This document shows positions 42,013-53,832 of a DNA stretch of 64,000 bases, one piece after another. The translations under genes were made by a program, and so were the position numbers. The notes under the pieces are model-generated. The model ran no database searches, had not been told where the DNA came from, and worked only from the letters and a program-made list of their open reading frames with translations. Source of the stretch: Zoroaster sp. YZ-2022 (taxonomy: Eukaryota > Echinodermata > Asteroidea > Forcipulatida > Zoroasteridae); assembly GCA_029582265.1 (NCBI GenBank), contig CM055819.1, positions 25,062,715-25,126,714 on the forward strand. Direction: 5' to 3'. Within the stretch, counting starts at the first letter, position 1, and each line of letters begins with the position of its first letter.

Positions 42013-42946
42013 CTCCAGTGTCTTTGCTCACTCTTCAGTGTCTTTGCATGCTGTATGTAAACAATGAAAATGATTCAATCAACCTGCAAACAGTTCAAGT
42101 AGGACCAACGTTACTGGCAGGAAGCTATATGAGATCATAGACACAGCAGAGCAGCTTTGAGTGCGTAAATTTCAGCCGAATGTCAATATCCTATTGTTAA
42201 CGACAATGATCTTCACGAATAGACCAACCCAGTATGCCAACCAAACGGCACAGGTTCACCAATAGGGTTTAGCCTTTCCATGACAATTGGTATGATGTAG
42301 CTAGCTCAAGCCTTTGGATTTTGAAGAGTGAAGTCATAAAAGTCATTATTAGCCACTGTTGTGAGCCACTGTTGTGAGCCATTGTTCCTCACAATAAGAG
42401 GAGTCGTACACTTGGTCTGCACATATTACTTAGTGTATAACTGAATAGAGTCTAAAACCCAATCTACAAATTAAACAGTTTCATGCGATGCAAGTAGGAA
42501 CAAAAGTCTGATAATTATGAGCAAGTAATAAACGACCGTCTCTGAAAAACTAAATATGGGAGCACTAACAATGCAATTACCATTACCACTAGACTGAAAA
42601 TCGAGGCCTTTATATTAAATCTCTTTTTCAAATTGATAGGTGCATGTAGAGTCTAAAATCCATTCTACAAATGAAACAATTTAGTGTGGTGCAAGTAGAG
42701 GCAAAGCTGGTCTGGTAATTATGAACGAGTAATAAACGATTGTCTCTGAAAAACTAACTGTGGGAACACTAACAATGCAGTTACCATTATCACTAGACTG
42801 CAAATTGAGGCCTTTATATCAAACCTCTTTTTCAAATTGATGTGTACATGTAGAGTGTGCATAAAAATTTACTGCATTAATTTAATACAAAAACAGATAA
42901 AAGTCTTGCATACATGTACATGTACTTTAACTCTAACCCCTTACAG
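42013..42946 (-). promoter_or_regulatory. Type A 5' flank and spacer
   Basis: Matches 18157-19068 apart from small indels, including the inverted CCAAT (CACCAATAGGG near 42258, one base changed) and the duplicated 300-bp block. Unlike other copies, CAGTGTCTTTGC is duplicated just upstream of the ATG (42016-42047), also seen at 45163-45195. Confidence 0.4.
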
Positions 42947-43054
42947 GTTTTTCACAGACACCCTGCTAAATGCAACATAATACAACCAGAAAAGTGTGCT
43001 AAATGCAACAAGATCTACCAGCTAGAACAATGGTTCTTTTGTTTTGCTCCGAGG
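42947..43054 (+). CDS. Possible isolated exon with Cys motif, copy 2
   Basis: Second copy of 19069-19173: CCCCTTACAG acceptor, GTAAGA donor, 108 nt in phase 0, with CAKCNKIYQLEQWFFCFAPR. A 3-bp insertion keeps the frame, and both splice sites are kept. Two copies are too few to show selection. Confidence 0.35.
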
Positions 43055-44178
43055 GTAAGAAGATGCAATGACTGTTTACATGTGTTGCAAGTCGTTGCAT
43101 TGAGTATGGTTAGTGTTAAATGTTACTGAAGATATTAAACAAAAATAACAAATAAATTAACCCTAACTCCCTATGCCCATTTGCTTACACATAACCTGAA
43201 TCCTCCAAAATCTTTCAGTAGTAAAGCAAGCACATGACATGTATGTACACATGTGTTTCTAATCGCCAGGGACCAAGGTTCCTGCATGCATGGAGCAATA
43301 AACAGTGTCCACTGGCCCAAGCACTGACCTTGCAATCACTACAACAAACATGAATGTACATGTACCATGGAAAGGCAAGCATGCCTAATAACCTCAATCC
43401 TCCAAAATCCTGCACTTTAGCAAAGAGCATGTAACCTCAATCCTTCAAAATCCTTAACTTTAGCAAAGAAGATTTTGGAGGATTTGGGGCATAAGGGTAA
43501 GGGTCAGATCAGTTGGTCGTATGACAAGTTCCGCGGGCCAGAGTTAAATTCAAGGAGCTTGGAGTCTGAAAAGATGTCCAGCTCAGCTAGACTGAGCACA
43601 CCCCTAGTTTCAACTTCAAACAGGTCCAATAGCAAACGGACATCAGATTTACAGTTTGAAGGGATGGTACATCATTGGTATTGTTGGCAAAACTGCTTCT
43701 ACGCGTACCAACTCTCTTTGAATCAAGACATGAGTTGTACTAGTGCCCTCAAGTGTCAGGGTTGAGATATGATAAGCCAGGTTGGAAATGTGGTTACGAA
43801 GTTCAAGAACATGCAAGAATTTTACCGTTAACTAAGATTGTTGTCAGTGTCATTTATTTCCATTCAGTTATGTGTGTATTCAGTTTAATGTGGAATTTAA
43901 GAAAGAAAACTCTTTCCTAAATTCAAACTAGAAGTTATTTCACTTTTTTCAAAAATGACAGAGCTTCGGACACAATTATTTCAAGTGAAGATTGATACCA
44001 TCGTTAACTTTTACACCTAGTACGTTTCACAATACAATTCAACCAAATTTGGTTATTTTTTATTTATAAATCCTATTCTTTACCATTAACAAATCAAAAT
44101 TAAATTTTTAAAATAATTGTCACACTAAATTCTAGAACTTGTATTCAATAGACAGTGCCCAATACATTGTGAATGTTA
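43055..44178. other. Unit junction and 3' flank of receptor copy at 44179
   Basis: Up to about 43490 it follows the type A spacer (compare 19174-19540). At GGTCAGATCAGTTGGTCGTA it switches to the last bases of the solo LTR and then to the standard receptor 3' flank (compare 36358-36960). The switch is a rearrangement junction between unit types. CCTCAATCC(T/C)(C/T)CAAAATCC is repeated near 43395-43455. Confidence 0.55.
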
Positions 44179-45159
44179 CTAAGATTCAACTGTTTCCATT
44201 TCTGGACCAACTTCATTTGGTTGTCTCCATCGATCACGTCTGCACACCATCGACTTGAATGCTTTCCGAAGCTGATCATATTTGAATCCATACAAGACTG
44301 GGTTTACAGCAGAATTCACCAATGCTAAGAAAGTAAATATGCCCCAAATGATGTCATTATCACTGACACTAATTATATCAGAACCACATAGCAACGCATC
44401 TATAAAGAACCAGATTGCTCCAGGTAACACAAGAATGAAGAAAGCCGTGGTGACAATAGCAAGACTGCTGGTGACTTTCTTGTGAGCTTGGTGCAGCTGT
44501 TGAGCTGGTCCCTGGATTCCTTGCTCTTCTAGGTTTCTGGCTCCTTGTTTGAGGTTGGCAAGGATTCTGATGTACATCCAAAATGTAGCTCCAATCGGTA
44601 GAAGACACACTATCATTGACACAATGCCAAAAATGGTTTCACCTGCACTATTTTTAAATGAGCAGTTATCAGATTGGTACTGGATGATGATAAAAACTGT
44701 ACGAGGCAAATACACCATGGGTGGAATAACCCAAACAGCAAGTAATAACAGGGTGATCTTTCTCCTAGTGAAGTAGTTTGGATACTGCAAAGGTCGGTTG
44801 ATTCCAATAAAGTGTTCAAAATTTGCCAGTGTGAGGCTCAGTACACAGTTGACACTGAAGCAGTCGATAAAGAAATAATAAGTCCATGTACTTTTGTACA
44901 GAAAAATTAATTCCGAAGTACAATGAGTACTGTTGAGAGTGAACTGTAAGGTAATGAATGGATACAGAGGATAACATGTAGAAACTAATGCATCTGTGAT
45001 AGCTAGATTCAGAATCATCAAGTTGGTGACATTATGCAGTGTCCTTGTATAACATATAGTCACACATACAAGAATGTTTCCGATCAACCCCACAATTCCT
45101 ACAAGTATCATCACAACCTGAAAAAATGTCTGTATCTCCTCATTAATATTGTAATCCAT
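44179..45159 (-). CDS. Rhodopsin-class orphan GPCR, array copy (326 aa)
   Basis: Intact from MDYNINEEIQTFFQ to ETVES. Short loop 1 (QFTLNSTHC); TM3 reads STWTYYFFIDCFSVNCVL; the E/DRY position is FEHF, so the arginine-equivalent residue is His, an unusual change at a position that controls G-protein activation (copy 17158 also has FEHF). Loop 3 has ALLCGSDIISVSDNDI. TM7 NSAVNPVLY. Confidence 0.95.
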   Translation of the reverse strand: MDYNINEEIQTFFQVVMILVGIVGLIGNILVCVTICYTRTLHNVTNLMILNLAITDALVSTCYPLYPFITLQFTLNSTHCTSELIFLYKSTWTYYFFIDCFSVNCVLSLTLANFEHFIGINRPLQYPNYFTRRKITLLLLAVWVIPPMVYLPRTVFIIIQYQSDNCSFKNSAGETIFGIVSMIVCLLPIGATFWMYIRILANLKQGARNLEEQGIQGPAQQLHQAHKKVTSSLAIVTTAFFILVLPGAIWFFIDALLCGSDIISVSDNDIIWGIFTFLALVNSAVNPVLYGFKYDQLRKAFKSMVCRRDRWRQPNEVGPEMETVES

Positions 45160-48100
45160 CTTCAGTGTCTTTGCTCACTCTTCAGTGTCTTTGCTCGCTG
45201 TATGTAAACAATGAAAATGATTCAATCAACCTGCAAACAGTTCAAGTAGGACCAATGTTACTGGCAGGAAGCTATGTGAGATCATAGACACAGCAGAGTA
45301 GCTTTGAGTGCGTAAATTTCAGCCGACTGTCAATATTCCATTGTTAACGACCCTGATCTTCACGAATACACCGACTCAGTACACAGTGTATGTCAACCAA
45401 ACGGCACAGAGTAACCAATAGGATTTAACCTTTCCATGACAATTAGTACCACATGATGTACATATATCTAGAGGTCAATTAAACCTTTGGCTTTTGATGC
45501 ATGTACACCACACTATACATGTAATGTCATACGTCATTATCATCCATCATTGTTCAGCCATTATTCCTCACAATAAAGCCATTTTCACATGAGTCAAACA
45601 GTAGGCGTTTTCATACTTGGATCGCTTTACCAAAGTACTTGTGCTGGAACAATTAAAAGTCTGTTAACCTACCAACCAACCAAAACTGCACTATCAACCG
45701 TTAAGAAATTTGCTGAAACTGAAAACCAAGATATTTAAAAAAAATAATAATAAATAAAAAAAAAAGATTAAAAAAACACAATTTTGAAATAATTTGCTGC
45801 CCAGATGTTCTAGACTTTCTTTTTTTCCACATTGGTTATTAAACAATCATTGCGGGAAGTTTACTGATGCTTTTTGATTGACACTCAACCCCTGTGATAT
45901 CGAGTCAACTCATACCCAAGTCATCTTGTACCCAGTTCAACTCCTACCTAAACAACCCAAGTCAAGTGACTCAACTCGTACCAGAGTCAACTTGTTCCCA
46001 GGTCAACCCAGACAGACCAGCTACATGAACATGTAGAAGACAAACATGAAGTAAAAAAGGCTTGAAAAACAAATGGCAGTGAAAGAATAAAAAGTTTGTA
46101 AAGTGCAGCATTTGTAGGAATGAATTTGTTCGCTAAAACGTAGACAGCATTTTGTTTAAAAAATAAAATGGATGTACATGTACATGATGTAGTCTGACTG
46201 ACTGTGTCTCATAGTATCCTCCTTTAATAATATGTTAAAGGAAGAGACTGCCTACAACTCCCACAGTCTCCTCATTTAACAATTGTTAAATGATATGGCA
46301 GGAGATGGCAGGAGTTGGCGGGAGTAGAGAGGCAGTCTGATCAGGATGCATGGAGCTTATTCAAAGGCAGGTTCAAACTTCATGAGGATGTAAAAGTCAA
46401 GTGATAACTGAGAATGTTGACAATGATTTTTTTTTTTTTTAAATCACTTGTATTCACGTACATGTACACAAGACAACACCCACTGCCCTCCTACATGTAT
46501 TACTACAGTGTACTAATTAAAGTAGGAAAAAAGAAATTGGTGCATGAGCTTTTCATTCCACACAACAGAGGTGCCTACAAGTGCATATTATGTACCTGGA
46601 GAGTACATTCGAATTTATTACAGCTCTGTTGTTCAGTAATTAAAACATGTTTTTATTTATTTCATGTCAAATTGCAGGAAATATATTGGTTATTGGTGAG
46701 GTTGTGTTGTGGCTACATGTACGTATCATGGATGTCCTCCACACAACTTTTTGGACCCTAATGGGCAATATACACATGTACAGTAAGGGATTTTCATATC
46801 CTCCAGTAAACTAGTTTGCTAAATATGATGTGATCTACGTGTTTTGACAACATATTCAATTACTTTCCCTCGCAATTAAGAAATTCTGTAGTGAGCTTTA
46901 TTTTTTAGTTAAACAATTTTCATTTCATACAAGTGTACACAGATCCCACTCAGATTCAAGGTTTCAGACTCGGAACTCGGCAGCAAAGGGTCATTCCACA
47001 TCAAATCACACACTTCCCAAGGTCAGTCCCACAATTTTTTATTTTTTTAAAAACTTTTTCGTGAAAGTTCCAAATTCGAAATTAAAGGTCAAAGGTATAC
47101 TCATTGTGTAGACCAAATATAAAAAATGGCTCTTAAGTAATTACAAATGTACAATGTATATATATGAAATAGGGTGAACATGTACTTTTAAAGATGTGCA
47201 GGGCACTCAATGCTGATATGTTGTACATTATGTACTAACTGTACATGTATACTCAGGTACATGTACGTGTATATAGTACTGATGTATTTGATGTACGTGT
47301 ATAGCTACATGTACATTGTACACTCAGAGGTGTGAGTGGGGTTGACTGGTGTTGGTGCTGCAGTCTGAATAGGGGAAACAAGGATTTACTTGGGGGGAGG
47401 AACAGACCTTGGGTTGGAGGAGTGTCAGAATTCTACCTCACTAAGTCTTTCGGCCATGACTAAGCTCGAGGGGTTAGTTGTGACAGGGAGCGCAAGTCCA
47501 AATTGGGTTGAGTCCGAGTCCTAGTCATTGTACATGTACATGATGATTAGAGTCCAAATCGCTAAAAATTGGATTCGATTTGGATTCAAGTCCAAATCAA
47601 AAGTTATACAAGGCTGTCAGCATCAACTTCAATAAAAACAGTTTTTGTAGTAACAGCTTCTTTGCCTAAATTATGGTGCTAGAAAAATGCCTTCATATTA
47701 CATTGAAGGGGGGTGTACACTAATGGTAAAATGTCTAAAGGGCATCTATACTTTATAAGAGTGAAGAGATACATGTATAAAAACAACCTGTGAAAGTTTC
47801 AGCTTATTTACTTGTATGGTTTATGAGAAAATAGCAAAACAATGTCCAGCTTTGTTTGTATGCATTCTAATGTTGAAAAGTACATGTAGCGTTATTTCTT
47901 AAATTTGTAAATTGTCATCAAAATGTTCACGTTTTCTTGAAAAAGACAGCATTTGAGACGGAATAAGTTCACAGAATGTTTGGTACATTAGATCTTCAAA
48001 CCAAATAAGCTTTAAGATAATAATTCACAACATTTGTTTTCAGGCAATTACCCATAGTATAAACTGCCTATAATGCTTACACTAATGCTATTCTTGAGTA

Positions 48101-48347
48101 ATGTAAATGATTAGATTTACATGAAACTTACTTGGTGTATTTAAATTGATGATGGGATCAAACATAAATTGATACATGTATATTTCTGTCTCATTTTAGT
48201 GCAATTGATCAAATTATTTTTAAAAATAAATTGTTGTCTACCGGAGACGTAAATTCAATGTTTGAGTGAATACGACAAATCTGGATGCATATCCACCGTT
48301 TTCTATTTTCTTGAAATTAGATGAAACTTTCAAGGGTTGTTAATTAA
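45160..48347. other. Type B 5' flank and array spacer, third long unit
   Basis: 5' flank to about 45620 as in 29679-30130, then spacer co-linear with 30131-32921: minisatellite (45900-46010), palindrome (46244-46338), GAGTCCGAGTCC block (47510) and TACATGTA runs. No gene is supported. Confidence 0.5.
46244..46338. repeat. Conserved imperfect palindrome (third unit)
   Basis: Same arms and TTTAACAATTGTTAAA centre as 30731-30816, with an extra GGCAGGAGATGGCAGGAGTTG duplication in the right arm. Confidence 0.65.
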
Positions 48348-48615
48348 CCCTAACCATCCCATATCCTACAAATTCCTCCAAGGGGCAATTTTTGGGAAAA
48401 ATTCAGTACTGTTGGAAACTGGTACTTCCATCTCTTCAAATGGGGCAAAGTTACTACCTGGCAAGAAGTACAGGCCATACATTAAGTGCTGAATATGAAA
48501 GATCAATGAAAATGCATGGTGCATTTTGAAGATAAGGGCATGTTTCCAAAAAGTGCACTGATAGATTTTGGAGGGTTCAGGACGGTTTCTAGCCAGAATA
48601 CCTAGGGGGTTAGGG
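48348..48615. mobile_element. Small TTAA-flanked MITE with telomere-like ends
   Basis: 268 bp between TTAA at 48344-48347 and 48616-48619, with ends CCCTAACC and GGTTAGGG. The unit at 61245 reads TTGTTAATTAAAGAACC and is the empty site. The right end (GGGGGTTAGGG) is also found, joined to the same flank, in the 69-bp array at 61248. Confidence 0.75.
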
Positions 48616-48734
48616 TTAAAGAACCTGTATGGATGCATTTACAGACATCTTACCAAAAGTGTATACTGGCTTTATGGGACCAACAAAACGTAACCATTTG
48701 TCAGACACATGCATTATAACTCACTCATTGTTGC

Positions 48735-48870
48735 ACACTGCAGAAAGCTGTGGTGACACATGTATGAGCCATTTGGTCACATTCATGTGAGCTCCGTGCA
48801 GCTGTTGAGCTGGTCCCTAAATTTTTGCTGTTCAAGGTTTCTTACGGCTCCATGCAAGTTTGGGGTTGGT
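48735..48870 (-). pseudogene. Old GPCR relic, third unit
   Basis: GCAGAAAGCTGTGGTGACA then GCAGCTGTTGAGCTGGTCCC then TTCAAGGTTTCTTACGGCTC: the same decayed loop 3 region as 24866 and 35337. Confidence 0.72.
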
Positions 48871-48897
48871 TTTGTCTAATTTCAACAAAGCTCATAT

Positions 48898-50986
48898 TGT
48901 TAGTCACAGTTTGTGCCCCTAAAGTTATTTTCAGCTCATGTTCACTGAGCCGTTAATCCTTTGGTTTCTTAACTTTCTCTACCAATGTCTTGGTAAACAG
49001 CTCACATCTATAGTTCTTATACATAGTTCTTATTGTTAGCAAGTGGTCCGGCTTGGATGAATACTGATGTGGGTATAAAATGATAAGGTCCACCCTCGCT
49101 GAGGTCTCCTGTGACTCGGGTTACCTCGGGACGGGAGACTGATCGGTGCTACCACGGGGCATGGCGCTGCTACTCACCTCACTGGACGATCCTTGGGCGT
49201 GGTTGACATGCCTACCTAGTCTATCTACTCTGTGACTACCTACTCTGAGTGGCACAGATGGGCTGTGCTGTTCCCCACAGGGCTACCTACATACTCTGTT
49301 CAACAAGGTGCCTGGTGGTAAGCGCTGGAGCCCCCCCCCCCCCCTTCCCGAGCCCCTGATGAGTTGACCGAGCAAGCTAGCATTCCAATTTCTTTATGGT
49401 AATGATTTAATATTCGGCCGAATACTTATTTGTTGATTTATTTCTGCTGTAAACCACTTCATGTCTTGATTTATTATTTCCTAAATTAATGTCATTCACT
49501 TGTAGTCACCCGTTGAGATTGGTATCAATAAATTCATGTAATTAGGTGTTCGGGTATGTACCCGAAACACCTATTGTTTTTGTTCGGTTTTTTTTATTTT
49601 TTTTTTTACTTCTTGTTCTTCTCCCCCATCTTGTCCGCAAACAAAAACATACTTGCAAACTTCACATGAACTTGAAACTTGGCATGTACTTAGAACTTAA
49701 CAAGTAGATGAAACTCGAGTTGTGAGTGACCCCGGTTTGACCTTACTTCCTGTCCAAACCGGAAGTCAAAGTTTAATATTAAAAAAAATCATATCTCAAC
49801 AACCACAACAGGTAAATGGACATTTTTTGCACTATTGTATAGATTGTTAATTGTCGAAAAATATTTACAAAAACATGACCCCAATTTGACCTTACTTCCT
49901 GTCCAAACCGGAAGTCAAAGTTTAATATTTAAAAAAAAAAATATCTCAACAACCACAAGAGGTAAATTCACAATTTTTGTACCATTGTACAGATCGTTAA
50001 TTGTCAAAAAATATTTACAAAAAGGTGATCCCAATTTGACCTTACTTCCTGTCCAAACCGAAGTCAAAGTTTAATATTTAAAAAATCATATCTCAACAAC
50101 CACAAGAGGTAAAGTCACAATTTTTGTACCATTGTACAGATCGTTAACTGTCAAAAAATATTTACAAAAAGGTGACCCCAATTTGACCTTACTTCCTGTC
50201 CAAACCGGAAGTCAAAGTTTAACATTTAAAAAAATCATATCTCAACAACCACAAGAGGTAAATTCACAATTTTTGTACCATTGTACAGGTCGTTAATTGT
50301 CAAAAATATTTACAAAAAGGTGACCCCAATTTGACCTTACTTCCTGTCCAAACCGGAAGTCAATATTTAATATTTAAAAAAATCATCTCAACAACCACAA
50401 GAGGTAGTCACAATTTTTGTACCATTGTACAGATCGTTAACTGTCAAAAAATATTTGCAAAAAGGTGACCCCAATTTGACCTTACTTCCTGTCCAAACCG
50501 GAAGTCAAAGTTTAATATTTAAAAAAAATCATATCTCAACAACCACAAGAGGTAAATGCACAATTTTTGTACCATTGTACAGATCGTTAATTGTCAAAAC
50601 AATTTTACACAAAGTTGACCCCAATTTGACCTTTACTTCCTGTCTAAACCGGAAGTCAAAGTTTAATATTTTAAACAAAATCTTCCACAAGAGGTAAATT
50701 CACAATATTTGCACCATTGTACAGATCGTTATTTGTCAAAACAATTTTACACAAAGGTGACCCCAATTTGGCCTTTACTTCCTCCCGAACACCTAGAGTT
50801 TGTGTAAACAAACTCGAATCTCTAGTTATTGTTATAATTATTATACAGAATGTCTCAACCTGTGTCCTTTGTCATCAGTTGCTGGTTTCCCTATTCATTT
50901 GTCATTTTGGTTATTCCCTTGTTTATCATCTGCCTTGCGCACCGGCTTTGATGGCTATTCACCAGATCAGTTGGTCGTATGTAACA
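48898..50986 (+). mobile_element. Solo LTR interrupted by a Helentron-like element
   Basis: Same LTR as 35539-36357 (TGTTAG start, here one base changed; GTAACA end; TATAAAATGATAAGG near 49075). The element at 49544-50825 lies inside it; the LTR reads on in register on both sides. Confidence 0.75.
49544..50825. mobile_element. Helentron-like element with tandem core (long copy)
   Basis: Begins AGGTGTTCGGGTATGTACCC and ends CCCGAACACCT, hairpin GAGTTTGTGTAAACAAACTC, CTAG. The core has about seven units of roughly 150 bp containing GACCCCAATTTGACC, TCCAAACCGGAAGTC, ATCTCAACAACCACAAGAGG and GTACAGATCGTTAA. Removing the element restores the LTR sequence CATGTAATTATTGTTATAAT with no duplication, as in Helitron-class insertions. 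Unit-length frames (DPNLTLLPVQTGSQSLIFK) are repeat translations. Confidence 0.7.
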
Positions 50987-51400
50987 ATTTGATGATGACA
51001 AGTTCTGCGGGCCAGAGTTAAATTCAAGGAGCTTGGAGTCTGAAAAGATGTCCAGCCCAGCTAGACTGAGCACACCCCTAGTTTCAACTTCATACAGGTC
51101 CAACAGCAAACAGACGTCAGATTTACAGTTTGAAGGGATGGTACATGTACATCATTGGTATTGTTGGCAAAACTGCTTCTACGAGTATCAACTCTCTTTG
51201 AATCAAGACAGGTGTTGTGTCTGCTTTATTGTATTAGCGTCCTCAAGTGTCAGGGTTGAGATATGATAAGCCAGGTTGGAAATGTGGTTACAAAGTTCAA
51301 GAACATTCAAGCATTTTACCATTAACTAAGACTTTTGTCAGTATACGTGTCATTTATTTCCATTCAGTTATGTGTGTATTCAGTTTAATGTGGAATTTAA

Positions 51401-52124
51401 CCAGTTCGCGTCGGAGGCCGTGTATACACACACAAAAATTTGCACCGCGGATCGGAGAGTGTCTAAACACGCCATAGAAAACTCGGGAATATTTGTATGC
51501 ATGCTCGGTTGATGTGACAACGAGTCACGTGCGTAAAGTGCCATGCTCGGAAGACGTGGCCACACGTTGTGGAAGCTTCCATTGTCCTTTCGGGTGACGT
51601 GAAAACATGCCATTCGGTCGACGTGTTATTGTGCAAAATTGTTCGGCACGATAGCGCGGGGGGCCGTGTAAACACGCTCGCATTGGTGGTTGGGGGCTTT
51701 GGGCACTCGTAAACCTGTTCCACACCTTTTTCTTTGTCTCCATTTTAATCTGTAAAGCTGGCGAATCAAGATTTCTATAGACCAATTTCCGTGCACCATT
51801 GTTCCATTGTTACTCGGTACCATGCCACTCGTATAATGGAGGAAGGAATCCTTCCTCCATGCTCGGATGACGTGTAAATACGATGAAGAATTCTTTAGAG
51901 GGCTCGATGGACTTCTAAAGACGCAACACGAAATACGCCCTCCTGGCTATAATTCCCAAGGGAAACTCGCCAATTTATATGCTAGTAAGCTAAATGTGGG
52001 TGTCCCGTCTTAGTTTCATTGACGTAACCAAAAAAAATTCACGCAAACAAAAAACGTGTTTGTATGGGAAAAAGAAACCCGCACAGAGGCCCAGAAAAAC
52101 TTTTTTATTCCCGACGCGAACTGG
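51401..52124. mobile_element. piggyBac-type non-autonomous element (TTAA), second copy
   Basis: 724 bp between TTAA at 51397-51400 and 52125-52128, with perfect 14-bp inverted ends CCAGTTCGCGTCGG and CCGACGCGAACTGG. Other units read GTGGAATTTAAGAAAGAG through the site. Inside are ACACG-rich stretches and a near-perfect palindrome ATGGAGGAAGGA/TCCTTCCTCCAT at 51836-51860. Opposite orientation to 20042-20669. Confidence 0.9.
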
Positions 52125-52392
52125 TTAAGAAAGAGAACTCTTTCCTAAATTCAAACTAGAAGTTATTTCACTTTTCTCAAAAATGACAGAGCTTCGGACA
52201 CAATTATTTCAAGTGAAGATTGATACCATCGTTAGCTTTTACACCTAGTAAAGTTCACAATACAATTCAACCAAATTTGGTTATTTTTGATTTTCCTTAC
52301 CATTAACAAATCAAAATTAAATCGTAAATATAACTGTGACACTAAATTCTAGAACTTGTATTCAATAGACAGTGTCCAATACATTGTGAATG

Positions 52393-53388
52393 TTACTGAG
52401 CTTCAACTCTTTGCATTTCTTGACCAACTTGATAAGGTTGTCTCCATCGATCACATCTGCACACCATAGACTTTAATGCTTTCCGAAGCTGTTCATATTT
52501 GAATCCATACAAGACCGGGTTTATAGCAGAATTCACCAACACTAAGAAAGTAATTATGATCCAAATGATGTCATTACCACTGTTACTAATTATATCAAAA
52601 CCACTTAACAATGGATCCATGAAGAACCAGATTGCTCCAGGTAACACAAGAATGAAGAAAGCCGTGGTGACAACCGCTACAGTGCTGGTGACTTTCTTGT
52701 GAGCTTGGTACAGCTGTTGAGCTGGTCCCTGTATTCCTTGCTCGTCTAGGTTTCTGGCTCCTTGTTTGAGGTTGGCAAGGATTCTGATGTACATCCAAAA
52801 TGTAGCTCCAACCGGTAGAAGAAACACTATCATTGACACAATGCCAAAAATGGTTTTACCTGCACTGTTTTTAAATGAGCAGTTATTAGATTGGTACTGG
52901 ATGATCATAAAAACTGTACGAGGCAAATGCACCATGGGTGGAATAACCCAAACAGCAAGTAATAACAGGGTGATCTTTCTTCTAGTGAAGTAGTTTGGAT
53001 ACTGCAAAGGTCGGTCGATTCCAATAAATCGTTCAAAATTTGCCAGTGTGAGGCTCAGTACAGAGTTGACACTGAAGCAGTTGATAAAGAAATAATAAGT
53101 CCATGTACTTTTGTACAGAAAAATTAATTCCGAAGTACAATGAGTACTGTTGAGAGTCAAATAAGATACAAACTGTAAGGTCATAAATGGATACAGAGGA
53201 TAACATGTAGAAACCAATGCATCTGCGATAGCTAGATTCAGAATCATCAAGTTGGTGACATTATGCAGTGTCCTTGTATAACATATAGTCACACATACAA
53301 GAATGTTTCCGATCAACCCCACAATTCCTACAAGTGCCATCACAACTTGATAAAATGTCTGTATCTCCTCATTAATATTGTAATCCAT
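52393..53388 (-). CDS. Rhodopsin-class orphan GPCR, array copy (331 aa, longest)
   Basis: Intact. Rough layout: TM1 13-37 (GN 27-28), TM2 46-70 (NLAIAD 51-56), loop 1 with sequon NST at 80-82, TM3 96-122 (FERF 118-121), TM4 138-162, loop 2 Cys at 170, TM5 178-205 (Pro 192), TM6 233-258 (Pro 250), TM7 273-296 (NSAINPVLY 286-294), Cys-containing tail ending QRVEAQ. Long loop 1 (QFVSYLTLNSTHC). ICL3 has small changes (NLDEQG, QQLYQAH), and IDRPLQYP replaces INRPLQYP after TM3. Confidence 0.95.
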   Translation of the reverse strand: MDYNINEEIQTFYQVVMALVGIVGLIGNILVCVTICYTRTLHNVTNLMILNLAIADALVSTCYPLYPFMTLQFVSYLTLNSTHCTSELIFLYKSTWTYYFFINCFSVNSVLSLTLANFERFIGIDRPLQYPNYFTRRKITLLLLAVWVIPPMVHLPRTVFMIIQYQSNNCSFKNSAGKTIFGIVSMIVFLLPVGATFWMYIRILANLKQGARNLDEQGIQGPAQQLYQAHKKVTSTVAVVTTAFFILVLPGAIWFFMDPLLSGFDIISNSGNDIIWIIITFLVLVNSAINPVLYGFKYEQLRKALKSMVCRCDRWRQPYQVGQEMQRVEAQ

Positions 53389-53832
53389 CTTCAGTGTCTT
53401 TGCATGCTGTATGTAAACAATGAAAATTATTCAATCAACCTGCAAACAGTTCAAGTAGGACCAACATTACTGGCAGGAAGCTATATGAGATCACAGACAC
53501 AGCAGAGCAGAGCAGCTTTGAGTAAATTCCAACCGACTGTCAATATCCCATTGTTAACGACCCTGATCTTCACGAATACACCGACTCAGTATGCCAACCA
53601 AACGGCACAGAGTAACCAATAGGATGTATTTAGCCTTTCCATGACAACTGGTACCACATGATGTATCTAGACGTCAATTAAACCTTTGGCTTTTGATGCA
53701 TGTACACCACACTACACATGTAATGTCATACATGTACATTATCATCCATCATTGTTCAGCCATTATTCCTCACAATAAAGCCATTTTCACATGAGTCAAA
53801 CAGTAGGAGTTTTCATACTTGGATCGCTTACC
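53389..53832 (-). promoter_or_regulatory. Type B 5' flank of receptor copy 52393
   Basis: Follows 29679-30115, with AGCAGAGC duplicated near 53504, up to the assembly gap. Confidence 0.4.

Noticed and set aside
49835..50992. Plus-strand frames with DPNLTLLPVQTGSQ repeats
   Set aside because: Translations of the tandem core of the Helentron-like element.
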